The notes beneath the pieces were generated by a model. It searched no databases and was not told the origin of the DNA. It saw only the letters and a list, made by a program, of their open reading frames with translations. From assembly GCA_001972305.1 (NCBI GenBank), contig BDDD01005195.1, positions 6,755 to 70,754 of the forward strand: 64,000 bases of DNA, in the 5' to 3' direction. Origin of the DNA: Cephalotus follicularis (taxonomy: Eukaryota; Streptophyta; Magnoliopsida; Oxalidales; Cephalotaceae). Shown here one piece after another: positions 49,120-62,221 of the stretch (position 1 is its first letter; each line of letters begins with the position of its first letter). The position numbers and the translations under genes were made by a program.

Positions 49120-50272
49120 AATCTAATTGTGAGGTTTATAAAATATACAGAATATATTAAACAATTTTGGATCCGTAATGGTGTGTTAATTATCAAAAAA
49201 TCTAAAATTGTCTAACGATTAAATTTACAAAATATACATAATAGATTAAAGAGTTTTTGATTTTTTTGGTGTTCAGTACTAGGTGGTTAAACAAATTTAC
49301 ATTTTTTGAATATGTGAACCCAAAATATAGAATATATTAAACAATTTTGAATTTTTTAGGTGTTCAGTACATTGTCACGTGTTGTTACATATCTTACTAT
49401 GTGGACTCACCTCGTACATGTAGCAACACGTGGAGTAATGCAATATAATGCGTTCGTCAAGACATGTGACAATATATTTTAAAATGATTTTGACCAAAAT
49501 GATCTATCTAATAAGGTATCTATAAACATACGATGATGTGCTAAACACAAAAAAATAAAAATAAAAAAAATCATCGATGTTGTTGATATGTAAATCATGC
49601 GTATCAATTTTTAAAATAATTAGATATCAATAAATATTTTAAATATATAAATTAAATTTTAATGATATAAAAAATTGACATATTAAAAGTTTAAAAAAAA
49701 ATATTAAGTTTAATTGTTAGATTTACAAAATATACAGAATATATTAAATTATTTTTGATCGTGTGTCAATTATCCAAAAAATCTAAAATTGTCTAATGAT
49801 TAAATTTACAAAATACACATAATAGATTAAACAATTTTTGATTTTTTGGTGTTCAATACTAGGTGGTTAAACAAATTTACATTTTTTGGATGTGTGGACC
49901 CAAAATATAGAATATATTAAACAATTTTGAATTTTTTAGGTGTTCAGTACATTGTATGTTGACTCAGCAACACGGGGAGTAATGCAATATAATGCGTTCG
50001 TCAAGACATGTGACAATATATTTTAAAATGATTTTGACCAAAATGATCTATCTAATAAAGTATCTATAAACATATGATGATGTGCTAAACACTAAAAAAA
50101 AAACAAAAAAAAATCATATATTTTATAAATCTAACCGTTAGATTTGATGTTATTGATATATAAATCGTGCATATCAATTTTTAAAACAATTGAACATTAA
50201 TAACTATTTTAAATATATAAATTAAATTTTAATGATATAAAAAATTGACATATTAAAAGTTTAAAAAAGAAC
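49120..50272. repeat. Direct tandem duplication of a ~0.58-kb non-coding unit
   Basis: The two copies (about 49120-49700 and 49701-50272) share long identical stretches, for example TCTAAAATTGTCTAA at 49201 and 49782, CAAAATATAGAATATATTAA at 49321 and 49901, and AAATATATAAATTAAATTTT at 49641 and 50201. Offsets fall from 581 to 560 bp, so small deletions followed the duplication. No coding potential. Within each copy ACAATTTT(G/T)GA-type segments also recur, so a shorter ancestral repeat is likely. Confidence 0.85.
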
Positions 50273-50939
50273 CGCCTGACGCTTTAAAAAAATATAAAAA
50301 ATGGTGAGCTCAAATAGGTTTTGCCGTTTCGGCTTCAATATCAACGTCAAAAACCAGATAGTGATCCTTATCCAAACGACTAATGCTTTGATTTGGATCC
50401 GGCACACTGACTGAGGCCCAAACATTCGTTAGTCTGGACCTGGATAAAAAAATAAAGCCCAATCCTTTACAAATTCACATTTTACATCATAAATTAATAT
50501 TAAAATAACGTTGGTGTTCAAACGTAGAATTGTGAATCTGTTGTTATTATATTGCAAACAAAATATTAGATCTTTAATCATTTAAGCCGTAAAAGAAGAA
50601 AAATATTCTAATATTATATTAATATTGAATGTTAGTACCTTTCTCTCTCTCTTTTAGAGAGGTAACATAATAGATGCTCTTCACTTTATTTTATGCAATT
50701 ATTTATTTCTTGATAAGTGCTGTTCTTTATTGTAACTAACCATAAATGAGAGGAATTAAGGGTTTTGTTTGGCATGATTGATGAGGATGTTGATTGTATG
50801 AACTAGTTGTGATAGCATGTTAGTTGAGAATGTAAGTAAACTCAAACTCCTCCTTTCTATCTTACTCAAGGGATTAATCTCAATTTTCCTCTTTAGTTAG
50901 ATCATTCTCGAAAAAAAAAAAAAAAGGATTCGCGACTTA
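50273..50939. other. Intergenic stretch
   Basis: Nothing recognisable apart from a short CT/GA-rich patch near 50642. Confidence 0.5.
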
Positions 50940-51391
50940 GACTCTATTTATTTAGTAGAAAATATTTTGGTGAGAAAACTATTTTCACTAAAATATACAC
51001 TAAAAAATATTTTTTTAAAAATATTTTTTTTTCTGTGTTTGGTGTATAATTTAGAAAATATTTTTCATTGTTTGGAACACAATATAAAAAATATTTTTTT
51101 TTGTTAATAAAATTTTTTTTTGTTCATTAACATATCTATACTGAGATAGAGATTGAGAGAGAAAGAGTTAGAGAGAGAGGGAAAGAGAGACAGATAAAGA
51201 GAAAATAGAAAAAGAACGATTTGTTATGAGTTTTTTTTTTTAAATTACAAGAGATAAGGGAAGGGAAAATGTTTCCATTTTTTTAAGAGATTTTCCGTTG
51301 ATTGAAAAATATTTTCCGTTGACTTATTTTCTAAAGGTTACCAAACACAAAAAAAAATGAAAAAAATATTTTCTTCCAAACAAATAGAACC
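50940..51391. mobile_element. MITE with ~28-bp terminal inverted repeats
   Basis: The left end CTATTTATTTAGTAGAAAAT and the complement of the right end CTATTTGTTTGGAAGAAAAT match at about 23 of 28 positions. The inside is AT-rich with repeated AAATATTTT blocks and a GAGA tract near 51140, and has no coding frame. The terminal wording resembles hAT-type MITEs of plants, but I could not see a clear 8-bp target duplication. Confidence 0.65.
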
Positions 51392-51596
51392 TATCTTCTG
51401 TTTCAGTACATTGAAGGATATTGCCATGACTAATTTATGTAAAATCTTTCACAATCTAAAAGAGTAGTATCTTATTGCTTATGCTACTACTACTACCCAA
51501 ATCATTTGCACATGCAACTGCATTTGGATATTCCTGGTGTGACAGGCAACGCAATAGCTTGCGAGTGAGCAACGAGACTCCACTACGATTGGCTTA

Positions 51597-53139
51597 GCTC
51601 CCGTTTGGTACTGCGGCGCGTTAACCAAACACGCTTTTTTCTTAACGCGCCGCATAAAAAAAACGTTTGATTACTTGGCGTCAAAATCAATTCTGTTAAA
51701 AGTGCTTTTTTTTAAGCGTATGAAACGCTGTTTTGTCAACACGGCATTTTGCTGTGTTGAAAAAACTCAGTTGCCCAACGCAATTCTCTCCCACCCCTTT
51801 CAATCACCACACCATCGTTGTCAATCCCCAAAGCAAAAAACAACACCCCCTGCCCCAAAACAGCTCCATAGCCATTGTCCAAATTAAACCATGCCTACCC
51901 ACCAATACAACAGCCTCAAACACAACCAAACAACTCCACTCCCAAACCTCCAACATGACAAAATCACCATTGCCACAACCGGAGAGCCACCATTGTGACC
52001 ACCAACCGGAAATACTATGTTGAAAAAACGCAACACAATTCTCTCCCCTGCAATCCCAAAAAAAATGCAATGCAACGCAGGCAACTAATGATATGGTTAA
52101 TCGTTGATGAGAGAGTCAGAGAGAGTTAGAGAGAAGAGAAGCAAGCGAGAAACAGCAATACCCACTCAAATACCCACTCAAATCTTCTCCCCTGCAGCCC
52201 CAATCTGGGTTCATCTCTTTCTCCCTCCATTGTAACAGAATACTAACCTGGTCTGGTTGAATCATTGATGAGAGAGTGCGAGAGAGCTTGAGAGAAGAGA
52301 AGCAAGCGATCGATGGATGCGGCCTGCGGTCTATTCCGTTGCCTGCGTTGTGACGCCGGAGAAGAAAAAGGCAGGAAGGAACCGACGTCGTCGAAGAAGA
52401 GTGGCGTGCGTCAATTGCAGGGGCAACGTGACAGTGTGATTTTGTGCCTTAAATTGGAAGAGAAGAGATCAAGAGAGGTAGAGCGACCTCAGCTAGGCGA
52501 GAGAGAAGAGATTAACGAGAGATTTTTTTTTTTTAAATTGTTAGTTATTTTTATGTTTAGTACAATCATAATTAAATAGAAACAACTGGACTTGAGCTAC
52601 ATCAGCACCTCTGTGTTGTTTCTTAGCAGGTGGACTTTGTGCTTGGCTCTGTTTAGTCCACGTATCTCAAGTTATAAAGCAAAAAAACAAAATAAAATAT
52701 GTCCAAAATAATTCATTTGTTTAACAAATTATTATAAGTTATAATTTTGATTTAAATATTGAGGATTTTAAAAAAAAAATTTGTTAGAATTCTTATAATA
52801 CTTGTTTTGTTTTATAAAATTATTAAGGATTACGAAAAATCTTTAATTTTTTTCAGAATTGTTAACTCGTGTTATTTGATAAAGTGATTTTTTAAAAAAT
52901 AAAATAAAATTGACGGAAGTGTAACATTTTTGTAAAAATACGTATTTTTGTTTCTCACATTATACCATTGTTATTAATCGAAAAACCATATATACCATAA
53001 ACTATAAAGAAAAAAATCAATGGATACAGTAAAAAGCGATTTTAGTCATTTTGTTTACCAAACGCAAAAGCCAAATCACTTTTACCCACAAAACTTTTAA
53101 AACTGATTTTAGACAACACACAGCAATACCAAACGGGCC
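51597..53139. mobile_element. Non-autonomous hAT-like element (1.54 kb) with unusual internal sequence
   Basis: The ends are inverted copies of CCCGTTTGGTA(C/T)TGC (51600 and 53138), a form common in plant hAT elements; the subterminal zones also mirror each other (ACCAAACACGC, and TACCAAACGCAAAAGC). No transposase is present. The middle is GC-richer and holds a 48-bp direct repeat (52101-52148 and 52262-52309, GAGAGAAGAGAAGCAAGCGA) and a 88-codon frame (52313-52579, MDAACGLFRCLRCDAGEEKG) right after the second copy. That arrangement looks like a captured 5' UTR and gene start. No matching 8-bp flanks seen. Confidence 0.6.
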
Positions 53140-53630
53140 TTTAGTGCCAATTCAGATTCAGGATTCTCCATCGAGATTTGTACCAAGAACTAAAATCTTA
53201 GTGTATAATACACACACATATACCAACTAGATAATTGGTTTAAATCTTTCAATACATGGAAAATTTGCAGCATGTACTAAGAGAGACCTTTCCATTGGAA
53301 GACTGGAAATTGTTCTCATAATTTAGATGCTCTGTCCTGCAAATGAGAGAAGGCTGCAAATTCAATTCCAGATGATTCCTGAATCTTTAGCTTGCATGAT
53401 TTTTCTTCATCGCCTATCTGCATCTTTATTTGGTCGAGCTATTGATCTTGTCATGGGTATCTCAGTTATGAAATCAAACTTGAATTTTGGGAAATCTTCA
53501 CTTTTGAATACTAAAGCTTTTCCGGTAAATGGAGTTCTCTCTTTAAACAAGAATGCATGAAAGTCATTTCCATAGACACTCGTCCCAAAACTGGTTCTTA
53601 ACATTCTTTTCCTTTTATTTACCAGCTTAC
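53140..53630. other. Spacer between hAT-like element and hydratase pseudogene
   Basis: It may contain the former last intron or 3' UTR of the hydratase pseudogene; the final coding residues expected for the family could not be located. Confidence 0.45.
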
Positions 53631-56230
53631 CTTGGCTTCCGCTTCTCCGCAAATGCTGCCAAACGTTCCAAGCGATCTTTTGTATTCAACAGCTGTTCAT
53701 AGCACTCTTCTTCTAGCTCCAAAGCTGATATCATGTCTATCTCGAGCCCCTCATATAGCCTTTTTAGCCATCCTTAATGCTACTTACAATGCAAAAAATT
53801 AGTTAAAAATGTGCAAAAAAAAAAGCATAATTATAAGTTACTTCACAGGTGAAATATAATACTATGACTTGTGACCATGCTGTACACGTAATCAATACTA
53901 AATTCATAGAGATATTGCTTCAATCATTTATTATTACAACATAAAAGCCTCTTTCTCCTTAAACTAAATAAGAAAGCACACAGAGACAAGACACATGAAT
54001 GTATATCTGTACTCAATGAACTGATGATATAACCACAATGCAACTTCAGTAGCAATAAGAGTCTTACCAAATCGACCTTGCACAATTATAAGAAAAATCA
54101 TGGCCATTTCCTTTCGAATATTCTCAGAATTGAATCCCTATTGGTATACAGTTGATGATGATGTTAACTTTCATTGCAAACTTTTCGTTTAAATTCATAG
54201 TCAGAGACAATCGACTAATGGATTATTTTTAATTATGAAAAAGGACATACAATGCTAGAACACCTGCTAAAGATGAAAAGATTTAGGTTAAAGAGACCAT
54301 GAACCTACCAACTATTACATATCTTTAGTTTATGCCTTACGTGATCAAACTGATCAGACAGTTGTTATCACCTAGCATAAATTAAAAGCAAAAGCATGAT
54401 GCTGAAAGTCTTGTTAGGTACATTATAACTCATTTACCAAGAAATTACTTCGCAGATTCTTTTATTGGTATCCTATGTATTGTGCAAGAAAACTTAGAAA
54501 TACAGAGATTCTGACATTCTAATTTATGTCCAGAGCAATTTCAAGTGCCTTCAATTAAGCATCACCAGAAGGTACACAGTAATTGACTAGACCTGCATTA
54601 GGCAGCCTTTTGTCTCTAAAGATGGAGGGAAAGAGGAGAAACAATATTATAGCAGCCCCTGGTAAAACATACCCAGAGACATTGCATCTCTGCCAACGAT
54701 CTTTCGACCAGTGAATATAAGCTTCTTTGCTACCGATCTTCCAACCATTCTAGGAAGCCTCTATGTCCCACCAGCCCTGTTGAAAGCCAAATTTGCATAA
54801 GAGATTTGCTATCGTCAAACAGTTGCAAGGGCAATTTTTTTTACAAAAAAAAAAAGTCATGCAGAAAGGCTGTCCAAAAATGTCACACTATAAGAAAAGA
54901 CCAATAAGAATGGCTGATGAGATGCTTTGAGACTCCGAATCGTTGATTGCTAGCAATGAAGCAAAATTGCTGAAGAGGAGAAGAAAAGAGATTGGATACC
55001 CTCTCCATCAAACAAACCACATGAGGTCTTCTATCTTCAATAAATAATCTTGAGGTTTACCAAATCTTAGAAAGAATTTAGTGAATACCCAGGAATTATA
55101 GCAAGTCCTGTTTCTGGCAAGCCCAACGCTGCATCTTCTCCTGCAAAATTGGGTTTGGAAAGTGTTAATAGATAATTAAAAAAAAAAAAAAAACTAATTG
55201 CTATATTTGAAGTAGCCAAAGACTTTATAAGGAACTAAAGTTTATTATTAATGACTAAATCGAGACAACCACAGATCTGAAGATCACATGATGATGCCAT
55301 TTCAAGTCCACCACCTAATGCTGCTCCCTCAATAACGGCAATTGTTGGAATACGAAGTGCCTGTATGAAATGACAAAGTAGCTCAGTCAAGTCATTGGTC
55401 TTAAGAAAAAATTTACAACTGCAGTATATGTAATCCAAATTACATGCATATAATCAGACTCAAATAAACATAGACCACAAACACCAAATTGAGTGTACAT
55501 CTCTGTATATAATATAAGCATGTAAACATGAATTACACCTACATATTAGCTTAAAAATACATGTAATTGTGTATAACTATAAACCCTTACATACAAATGA
55601 AATGCACTGCAATTTTCCAATATGAAGATGGCAGTAACATAATTTACAATTACCTCAATAGACATCGCAATGAGTTAACAAAAGCATGAACCTCAGATGC
55701 AGTCATGGTCCTGCGTTCCTGCGAATCCAATAAAAGGCAAAACCATCAACTACCCATATCAACACCAATGCAAGTACACTTGTTTATAGCATCATAATCG
55801 CTAAATAGGGCATAAACTCACTTTTACACCAAATTCTTGCATATCCTAACTAGTACAATTTATGATAATGTTACCTTCAAATCAAGCACCTGCACAAAAA
55901 CCTATGGGGACTGAACTACAGATAATCACGACATTTGCGGAGGAATCTTTACTTACAGCTTCAAACGTATTCTGTAATCCTCTTAGCATATCCTTATTGA
56001 TGGTGTTTTTAACATCAGTCCTATCCAAATTAACCTCAATTATTCCTGTTTGTTACAGAAAAAAAAATCATTCAAGTTTTTAGTGTATTCATCATTAATT
56101 TACTGTTAATTAGGTAGTCAGCCAGTTAAGAGAGAGAGAGATTACCGGAATCTGCATCGCAGAGTCTGTGGAGGTGCACGGATTGGGAAGAAGCAGACTC
56201 TTAAGAGAGATAGTAATGATAGTAAAGTGG
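53631..56230 (-). pseudogene. Mitochondrial enoyl-CoA / methylglutaconyl-CoA hydratase pseudogene (At4g16800-like)
   Basis: A crotonase-family enzyme of acyl-CoA or leucine breakdown, now dead but with introns kept, so not a retrocopy. Exons on the minus strand: about 56146-56230, 55875-56045 (IIEVNLDRTDVKN ... FCAGA), 55654-55718 (ERRTMTASEVHAFVNSLR), 55270-55360 (IPTIAVIEGAALGGGLEMAS), 55089-55140 (GLPETGLAIIPG), 54673-54776 (VGRSVAKKLIFTGRK), about 54515-54592 (GLVNYCVPSGDA) and 53631-53779 (LEEECYEQLLNTKDRLE). Disablements: an extra T in the ADLK codons (near 55882), TAG for Gln after GAGGT in the 54673 exon, TAA after PSGDA, and a lost base after KKAI. The usual targeting-peptide end is not clear. 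A truncated copia LTR begins about 80 bp upstream. Confidence 0.87.
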
Positions 56231-57538
56231 AGGGAAACAGAGGATAGAAAGAATAAAAAATTAGAAGGAAAAAAATATATTTGTGTATAAAGAATCATTA
56301 ATTTTTTAATAATACATTTAGTAGTCGTTGAAATAGTATTTGGTTGTTGAAATAGTAATTTATTATTTATTTATTCACAATTTTATAATACTCTCCCTTA
56401 AATTTCTATTCCATATTACTATGAATGCCTCATTAAAACCTTACTAGTAAAAAACCATTGGGATAAAAACATTTGCGAAGGAAAAAGAGTACAGTCTCCC
56501 CCTGAAACAAAACTTCACAAGTTGTTGAACTGTATTAATGAAGATCTTTAATCTGACGCATCCCAATATCATGTCTGAGCTTCTTGAATGTAGTACCTGG
56601 TAATACCTTCGTAAATAAATCTGCTAAATTTTCATTTGATCGGATTTGTTGTACATCAATATCACCATTTTTCTGAAGCTCATAGGTATAGAAGAATTTT
56701 GGTGAAATATGTTTCGTTCGATCACCCTTGATATATCCTTTTCTGAGTTGTGTGATACAAGCAACATTATCTTCATATATTACTGTGGAATTATTTCTAA
56801 TCGAGGATAGTCCACACAATTCTTGTATATGTTGAATCATTGATCTCAACCATATACATTCTCGGCTTGCTTCATGAATTGCAAGGATCTCTGAATGATT
56901 CGAAGAAGTTGTTGTCATTGTCTGTTTTGTTGATCGCCATAATTTAGCAGTGTCACAAAATGTAAAGAGATAACCGATTTGTGATCTTGCTTTATGTGGA
57001 TCAGATAAGTATCCAGCATCAACATATCCAATCAATGTTGATTTTGTGCCCCTTGGATAAAATAGACCCATATCAGTGCTTCCACGCAGATAGCGCATTA
57101 TGTACTTAATCCCATTCCAATGCCTTCTCATTGGTGTAGAGCTATATCTTGCTAGTAAATTGACAGAGAATGCAATATCAGGTCTTGTGCAATTTTCAAG
57201 ATACAATAGTGCTCCAATTGGGCTAAGAGAAGGAACTTCAAGTCCAAGGATTTCTTCTCCTTCTTCTTGAGGACGAAATGGATCCTTCTTGACATCAAGA
57301 GATTGAACTACCATTGGGGTGCTTAGAGGATAAGCTTTGTCCATGTTGAATCGACTAAGAACCTTTTCAGTGTATGTGGATTGATGGATGAAGATCCCAG
57401 ATGATATGTGCTCCACCTGTATACCAAGACAAAACTTTGTTTTTTCCAAGATCTTTCATTTCAAACTCACCTTTTAAATAGGTTGCAGTCTTGGTAAGTT
57501 CTTCAGAAGTACCTACAAGATTTAAGTCATCCACATAT

Positions 57539-58106
57539 TGTCACACCCGTTTCGGACAAAAACCGATATCCTACCGAGAACGAATATGACGTTCCACATG
57601 ACAACTTCCTTTCGGAAGTTACCATATGGTTTTTATAACTTAAATCGCTTCAAGACTTTCCAAAACTATTCATAAAATTTGACTTTTCCAAAACTTTGAA
57701 AATTTTTCAAACTCTTAAATTTTTACGAAAATCGGGCATGTAGTATTCATTTATAGGACTATGCCCCCTGTAAAGAAAAAAAAAGCAATTTATATCACAC
57801 TCCCGAAGGAGCTAGCAGTTGATTTAAAATGGGCTCAGCCCTCTGAAAACCACAATTTAAAACAGTAAACATGGGTTGGGCTCAACCTCAACCATTTCCA
57901 CAAGTAATAAAAGTAAATCTATAGGGATCGACTCTTTTTAACAAAACCACCAGAGAAAACGTTTATATAAAAAGATAAGTAAATGCATAATTAAATATTG
58001 ATGTGAAATTGTATGCATGTGTTGAAATCTTGGTAGCATGCCCTGCCTCCGTGATCCACCATCCTGAAACTGACTTAGCAATCATCTAGCAATTATCCTG
58101 CCCCTN
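57539..58106 (+). mobile_element. LTR-type fragment inserted in copia B pol
   Basis: It starts TGTCACACCCGTTTCGG, the same terminal class as the element at 22499. Its right side ends at TGCCCCT followed by an N and then copia sequence; no target duplication of the left flank CATAT is seen there. Either truncated or imperfectly assembled. Confidence 0.6.
58106..58106. other. Ambiguous base (N)
   Basis: The only N in the window, exactly at the right junction of the inserted LTR fragment. It suggests an assembly join or unresolved base. Confidence 0.95.
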
Positions 58107-60502
58107 ATCAGAAATTCTCATGTATATGTCACTATCAAGTGATCCATATAAGTATGTTGTTACTACGTCCATAAGACGAGTTTCAAGTCCGTTCGAAGCA
58201 GCCATACTAATTAGAAATCAAAAAGTGATTCCATCCATAACTGGAGAATATGTTTCTTGGTAATCAATACCTGGTCTTTGTGAGAATCCTTGAACTACAA
58301 GCCTTGCTTTGTATCTCACAATTTCATTTTTCTCATTTCGTTTTCGAACAAATATCCATCTGAACCCAACAGGGGTTACATCATTTGTTGTTTGAATTAT
58401 TGGTCCAAATACTTCTCGTTTGGACAAAGATTGCAACTCTGCTTGTATTGTATCTTTCCATTTTGGCCAATCATTTCTTTGTTGATATTGTTCAACACTT
58501 TGTGGTTTAGGATCCATAACAGGATTTGCAATATCCAATGCAACGACATAGACAAACTTGTCATTAACTATAATTTCATTTCGATTTCATATTTGTTCAT
58601 TATGTGCATAATTAATCGAGACTTCTTGATTTTGAAATCCCACAGCCTCTTCAGGGCTTTGTACTCTCTCTGGAGTTAATGTGGGTTCTGGAAATAACAC
58701 ATTATCTTGTGTTAATGTTATTTCAGGGTTTTGTACACCACCATTATTTGCCTTTCATTTTCGTGGTACAATATCTTTAGCACCAATTGGTCTACCACGT
58801 TTCAACTGTGGTTTAGACTTTAATATATCGATTGAGCTTTCACTAGTTTTATATATATCAATTCTTGCTGGAGAATTCACAGTTGGTATATAAGATTTTA
58901 CCACTTTTTGAGCATCATTAAATGCATCTGGCATTTGATTAGCAATATTTTGCAAATTAATGATCCTTTGAACTTGTAGTTCACATTCATTTGTACGTGG
59001 ATCAAAACAATGTAATCTTGATGCTTTCCATAAAATTTCATTTTCATTTTTCAATAAAATCTTGTCGCCCCCTAACACTGGGAAAACCAATTCATCAAAG
59101 TGACAGTCTGCATAACGTGAAGTAAACATGTCACCTGTTAATGGCTCAAGATACCTTATAATTGATGGAGAATCAAATCCCACATAAACGTCAAGTCTGC
59201 GTTGTGGTCCCATCTTACTCTGCTGAGTAGGTGAAATAGGGACATATACTGCACATCCAAATACTTTTAAGTGGGATATGTTTGGTTCTTGACCAAGAAC
59301 AAGTTGTAATGGAGAATATTTATGATATGCAGTCGGTCTTATACGTATAAGAGCCGCAGCATGTAATATCACATGTCCTCAAACTGAAATGGGTAACTTT
59401 GACCTCATCAACAAAGGACGAGCAATCAATTGAACTCTCTTTATAAGAGATTCGGCTAACCCATTTTGGGTGTGTACGTGAAAAACAGGATGTTCAATGG
59501 CAATTCCTATTGCCATGCAATATTCATCAAATGCTTTGGAACAAAATTCAGCAGCATTATCTAACCGAATAGACTTTATAGGATGATTTAAAAATTGTGC
59601 TCGCAATTTATTTATTTGAGCTAAGTCACGCAAATGCAATATTGCGAGTTGAAAGTAAGCATACATGCGACCATCTTGTCGATGCATTTATTAAGACCAT
59701 GAAATACCGAAATGGTCCAGATGGTGGATTAATCGGTCCACAAATATCTACTTGAATTCTCTCTAAGAATTTTAGAGATTCTATAACCACTTTTGTTGTA
59801 GATGAGTTTTCCTTGCGAACAAGCAACGCAATGGTTTTCATTATTCAATAGCATTTTCTGCTTTTTAAGTGGATGGCCATGTAAACTTTCAATGATTCGA
59901 CGCATCATTGTCACACCTGGGTGACCTAGCCGTTCATGCCAAATCATGAACCCTTTTAAGTCTATGACTTTTGAATCCACAACATTATGAGATTCAATTG
60001 CTCTAATTTTCATAATGTATAGCCCAGAAGAAAACCCATGGAGTTTCTCCAATATTTGCTTTCGGCCGGAAGCATTACCAGTGATATAAAGATATTCTTT
60101 GCCATTTTCATTTGTGGTTTCAATATGATAACCATTTAGGCGAATATCTTTGAAACTAAGTAAGTTTCTTACAGACTTTGTCGAATATAAAGCATCTGTG
60201 ATGCGCATTTGTGTTCCATTTGATAACACAAAATTGGTCATCCCAGAACCTTCAATTAGGTATGATGTACCAGAAATTGTTCCGACATTAGCCTTTGTTA
60301 TTGTCAAATGTGAAAAATATTTTTCACTCTAGAGTATTGTGTGTGTTGTTGCACTGTCAGCTATGCATATATCTCCAATATCTATTGTATGATGATCTAT
60401 AGATAAAAATACACATGTTATTAATAAATATAACTATGTTATATTTAACTTCATAAACACTTTATTCAAAAGTGATAAACATTAAAACAATAGCACATAA
60501 TA

Positions 60503-61558
60503 TCAACCGAGATGGAAGTCTTCATCGACAATCGCTTGATTCATTTTCTCGTTTGGATCAGTTACGAAATCAGCAATGTCCAAATGAGTTATACCCATTG
60601 AACCAAAGTCTGATTGCGTAGTTTCCAAAGGGTCACAATGACCTATAAAATTTGTTTTAATTCGTTTGTCTTTCTCTTTTAGAGAAGCTTGATATAAGTC
60701 GATCCAATGCTTTGCTGTGTGATAAGCACGGTACCAATGACCTTCCATACCACATCGGTTGTAATTACCCTTTCTATTTTGAGTTTGTTCATCATTACTG
60801 GATTGTCCAGGATTGCGCCACTTTTGACGTTGTTTTGTATCAGGATTTTGCCATTTCATGCTATTATTATTACGTGACCCCAAGAAATTTTGATTTCTTC
60901 CACTGCCACGTCCTCGTCCACGCCCTCTTCCTCGTCCTCCAAAATGGGACGAAATTGCATTTACCTCTGGTAAAGGGGCTGAACTAGTGGGACGATTTTC
61001 ATGATTTTGCAGGAGTAATTCATTATTTTGCTTCGCAATAAGAAGAGATCCAATTAGTTCACAATATTTCTTGAACCCGTGCAATCTATACTGTTGTTGC
61101 AGTAACACATTGGATGCATGAAATATTCGATATGTTTTCTCCAGCAACATATCATCGGTGATAACTTCACCACACATCTTTAGTTGTGATACAATTTTAA
61201 ACAACGTGCAATTATATTCCGAAACCATTTTGAAATCTTGAAATCGTAGTTGTGACCAATCATTCAATGCCTTTGACAGTACAACAGCTTTCAAGTGCTC
61301 CAACCTATCATTTAGGTTTTGCCACAATTCAAGTGGATTTTCAACAGTTAAATATTCATATTTCAGGCCATCATCAATATGATGCCTTAGGAAAATTAGT
61401 GCAGTGGCGCGTTCGTCATTTGATACTGCATTATCTTCATCAATTGTGTGCCTTAATTTCTTAGCACTCAAATGCAGTTTCACATCAAGTACCCATGATA
61501 GATAATTCTTTACAGAAATATCAAGAGCAATGAATTTCTGATTTTCAATGTTTGCCAT
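60503..61558 (-). mobile_element. copia B gag
   Basis: A 351-codon open frame opening MANIENQKFIALDIS, with the gag core (YLSWVLDVKLHLSAKKLR, FRIFHASN-like region), a glycine-arginine stretch (GGRGRGRGRGRGSGRNQ) and a CCHC-like knuckle (CGMEGHWYRAY) near the C-terminus. The counterpart in copia A starts at 13581. It looks whole as a reading frame; the knuckle is not canonical. Confidence 0.88.
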
Positions 61559-61625
61559 TTTTATATTGAATCAACAGATAAAATAAATGTCATTTAAGCA
61601 TTAAATAAATATAGTTTACTACAAT

Positions 61626-61732
61626 AAAAAAAAATGGGACCTCATTGGTGCAATCATAGGCTACGCTCACTTTCATGAGACCACTTGAGCATAATGGGGC
61701 TTGCCGAGACTCGAACGCCGAACCTTATGTAT
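61626..61732 (-). mobile_element. SINE remnant in the copia B leader
   Basis: It matches the 3' two thirds of the SINE at 13349-13510, including the B box (CTCGAACGCC on the + strand) and the oligo-T/A tail, and lies the same distance from the gag start. The head is cut by the copia LTR fragment that begins at 61733. Confidence 0.75.
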
Positions 61733-62221
61733 TGTAGGAAGTCTAGAGGGGGGGTGAATAGACTTATAAAAAATAATCTAGTAAATATACCACAAATAAA
61801 ATTAATTACTCAATTTCACAATGCGAAAAGTAAAGAGTAGGGTTAGAAAGTGCAAACGGATTTATAGTGGTTCGGCAAACCGCCTACGTCCACTCCCCAA
61901 GGCCTCCCCTTGAGTATTCACTATGTATGCCCCAATCCGGGCTTGGAACTCCAACCGAGCTCCAACAAACTTTCGCTTCAACCAAGCGAAACACAATTTG
62001 CTCCTACCGAGCAATACAAGAGACAACCTCTCTTGAATGGATGAAAGTAAAGGTTTAAGTACAAATTCGTTGCGAATTTGTTTTACAATGAAGCACAATT
62101 GATACAAAGCTATAAGTGTATACAAGGCAAGAATGAAGCTTTGTGATGTGTGGGATTTGCTTTGGATTTGATCTCTTTTGATTCTTTGAATGCTTGGTAT
62201 TGAGCTTGAGATAACTTGTGA
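61733..62221 (-). mobile_element. Ty1/copia LTR fragment in the copia B leader
   Basis: The minus strand shows CTCAAGGGGAGGCC ... GAGTGGACGTAGGCGG, GCCGAACCACTATAAATCCG and the pyrimidine run CACCCCCCCCTCTAG, blocks shared with the solo LTR at 29208-30093. Neither TG nor CA ends nor target duplications are seen, so it is a partial piece of a related but different LTR. Confidence 0.7.

Noticed and set aside
50940-53139. MITE and hAT-like element as one composite transposon
   Set aside because: Their terminal repeats differ (CTATTTATTT versus CCCGTTTGGTA) and about 200 bp of unrelated sequence separates them.
53407-53652. Minus-strand 81-codon frame (MRRSGSQGKLVNKRK) as a separate gene
   Set aside because: It overlaps the donor side of the last hydratase exon in another frame and has no family resemblance.
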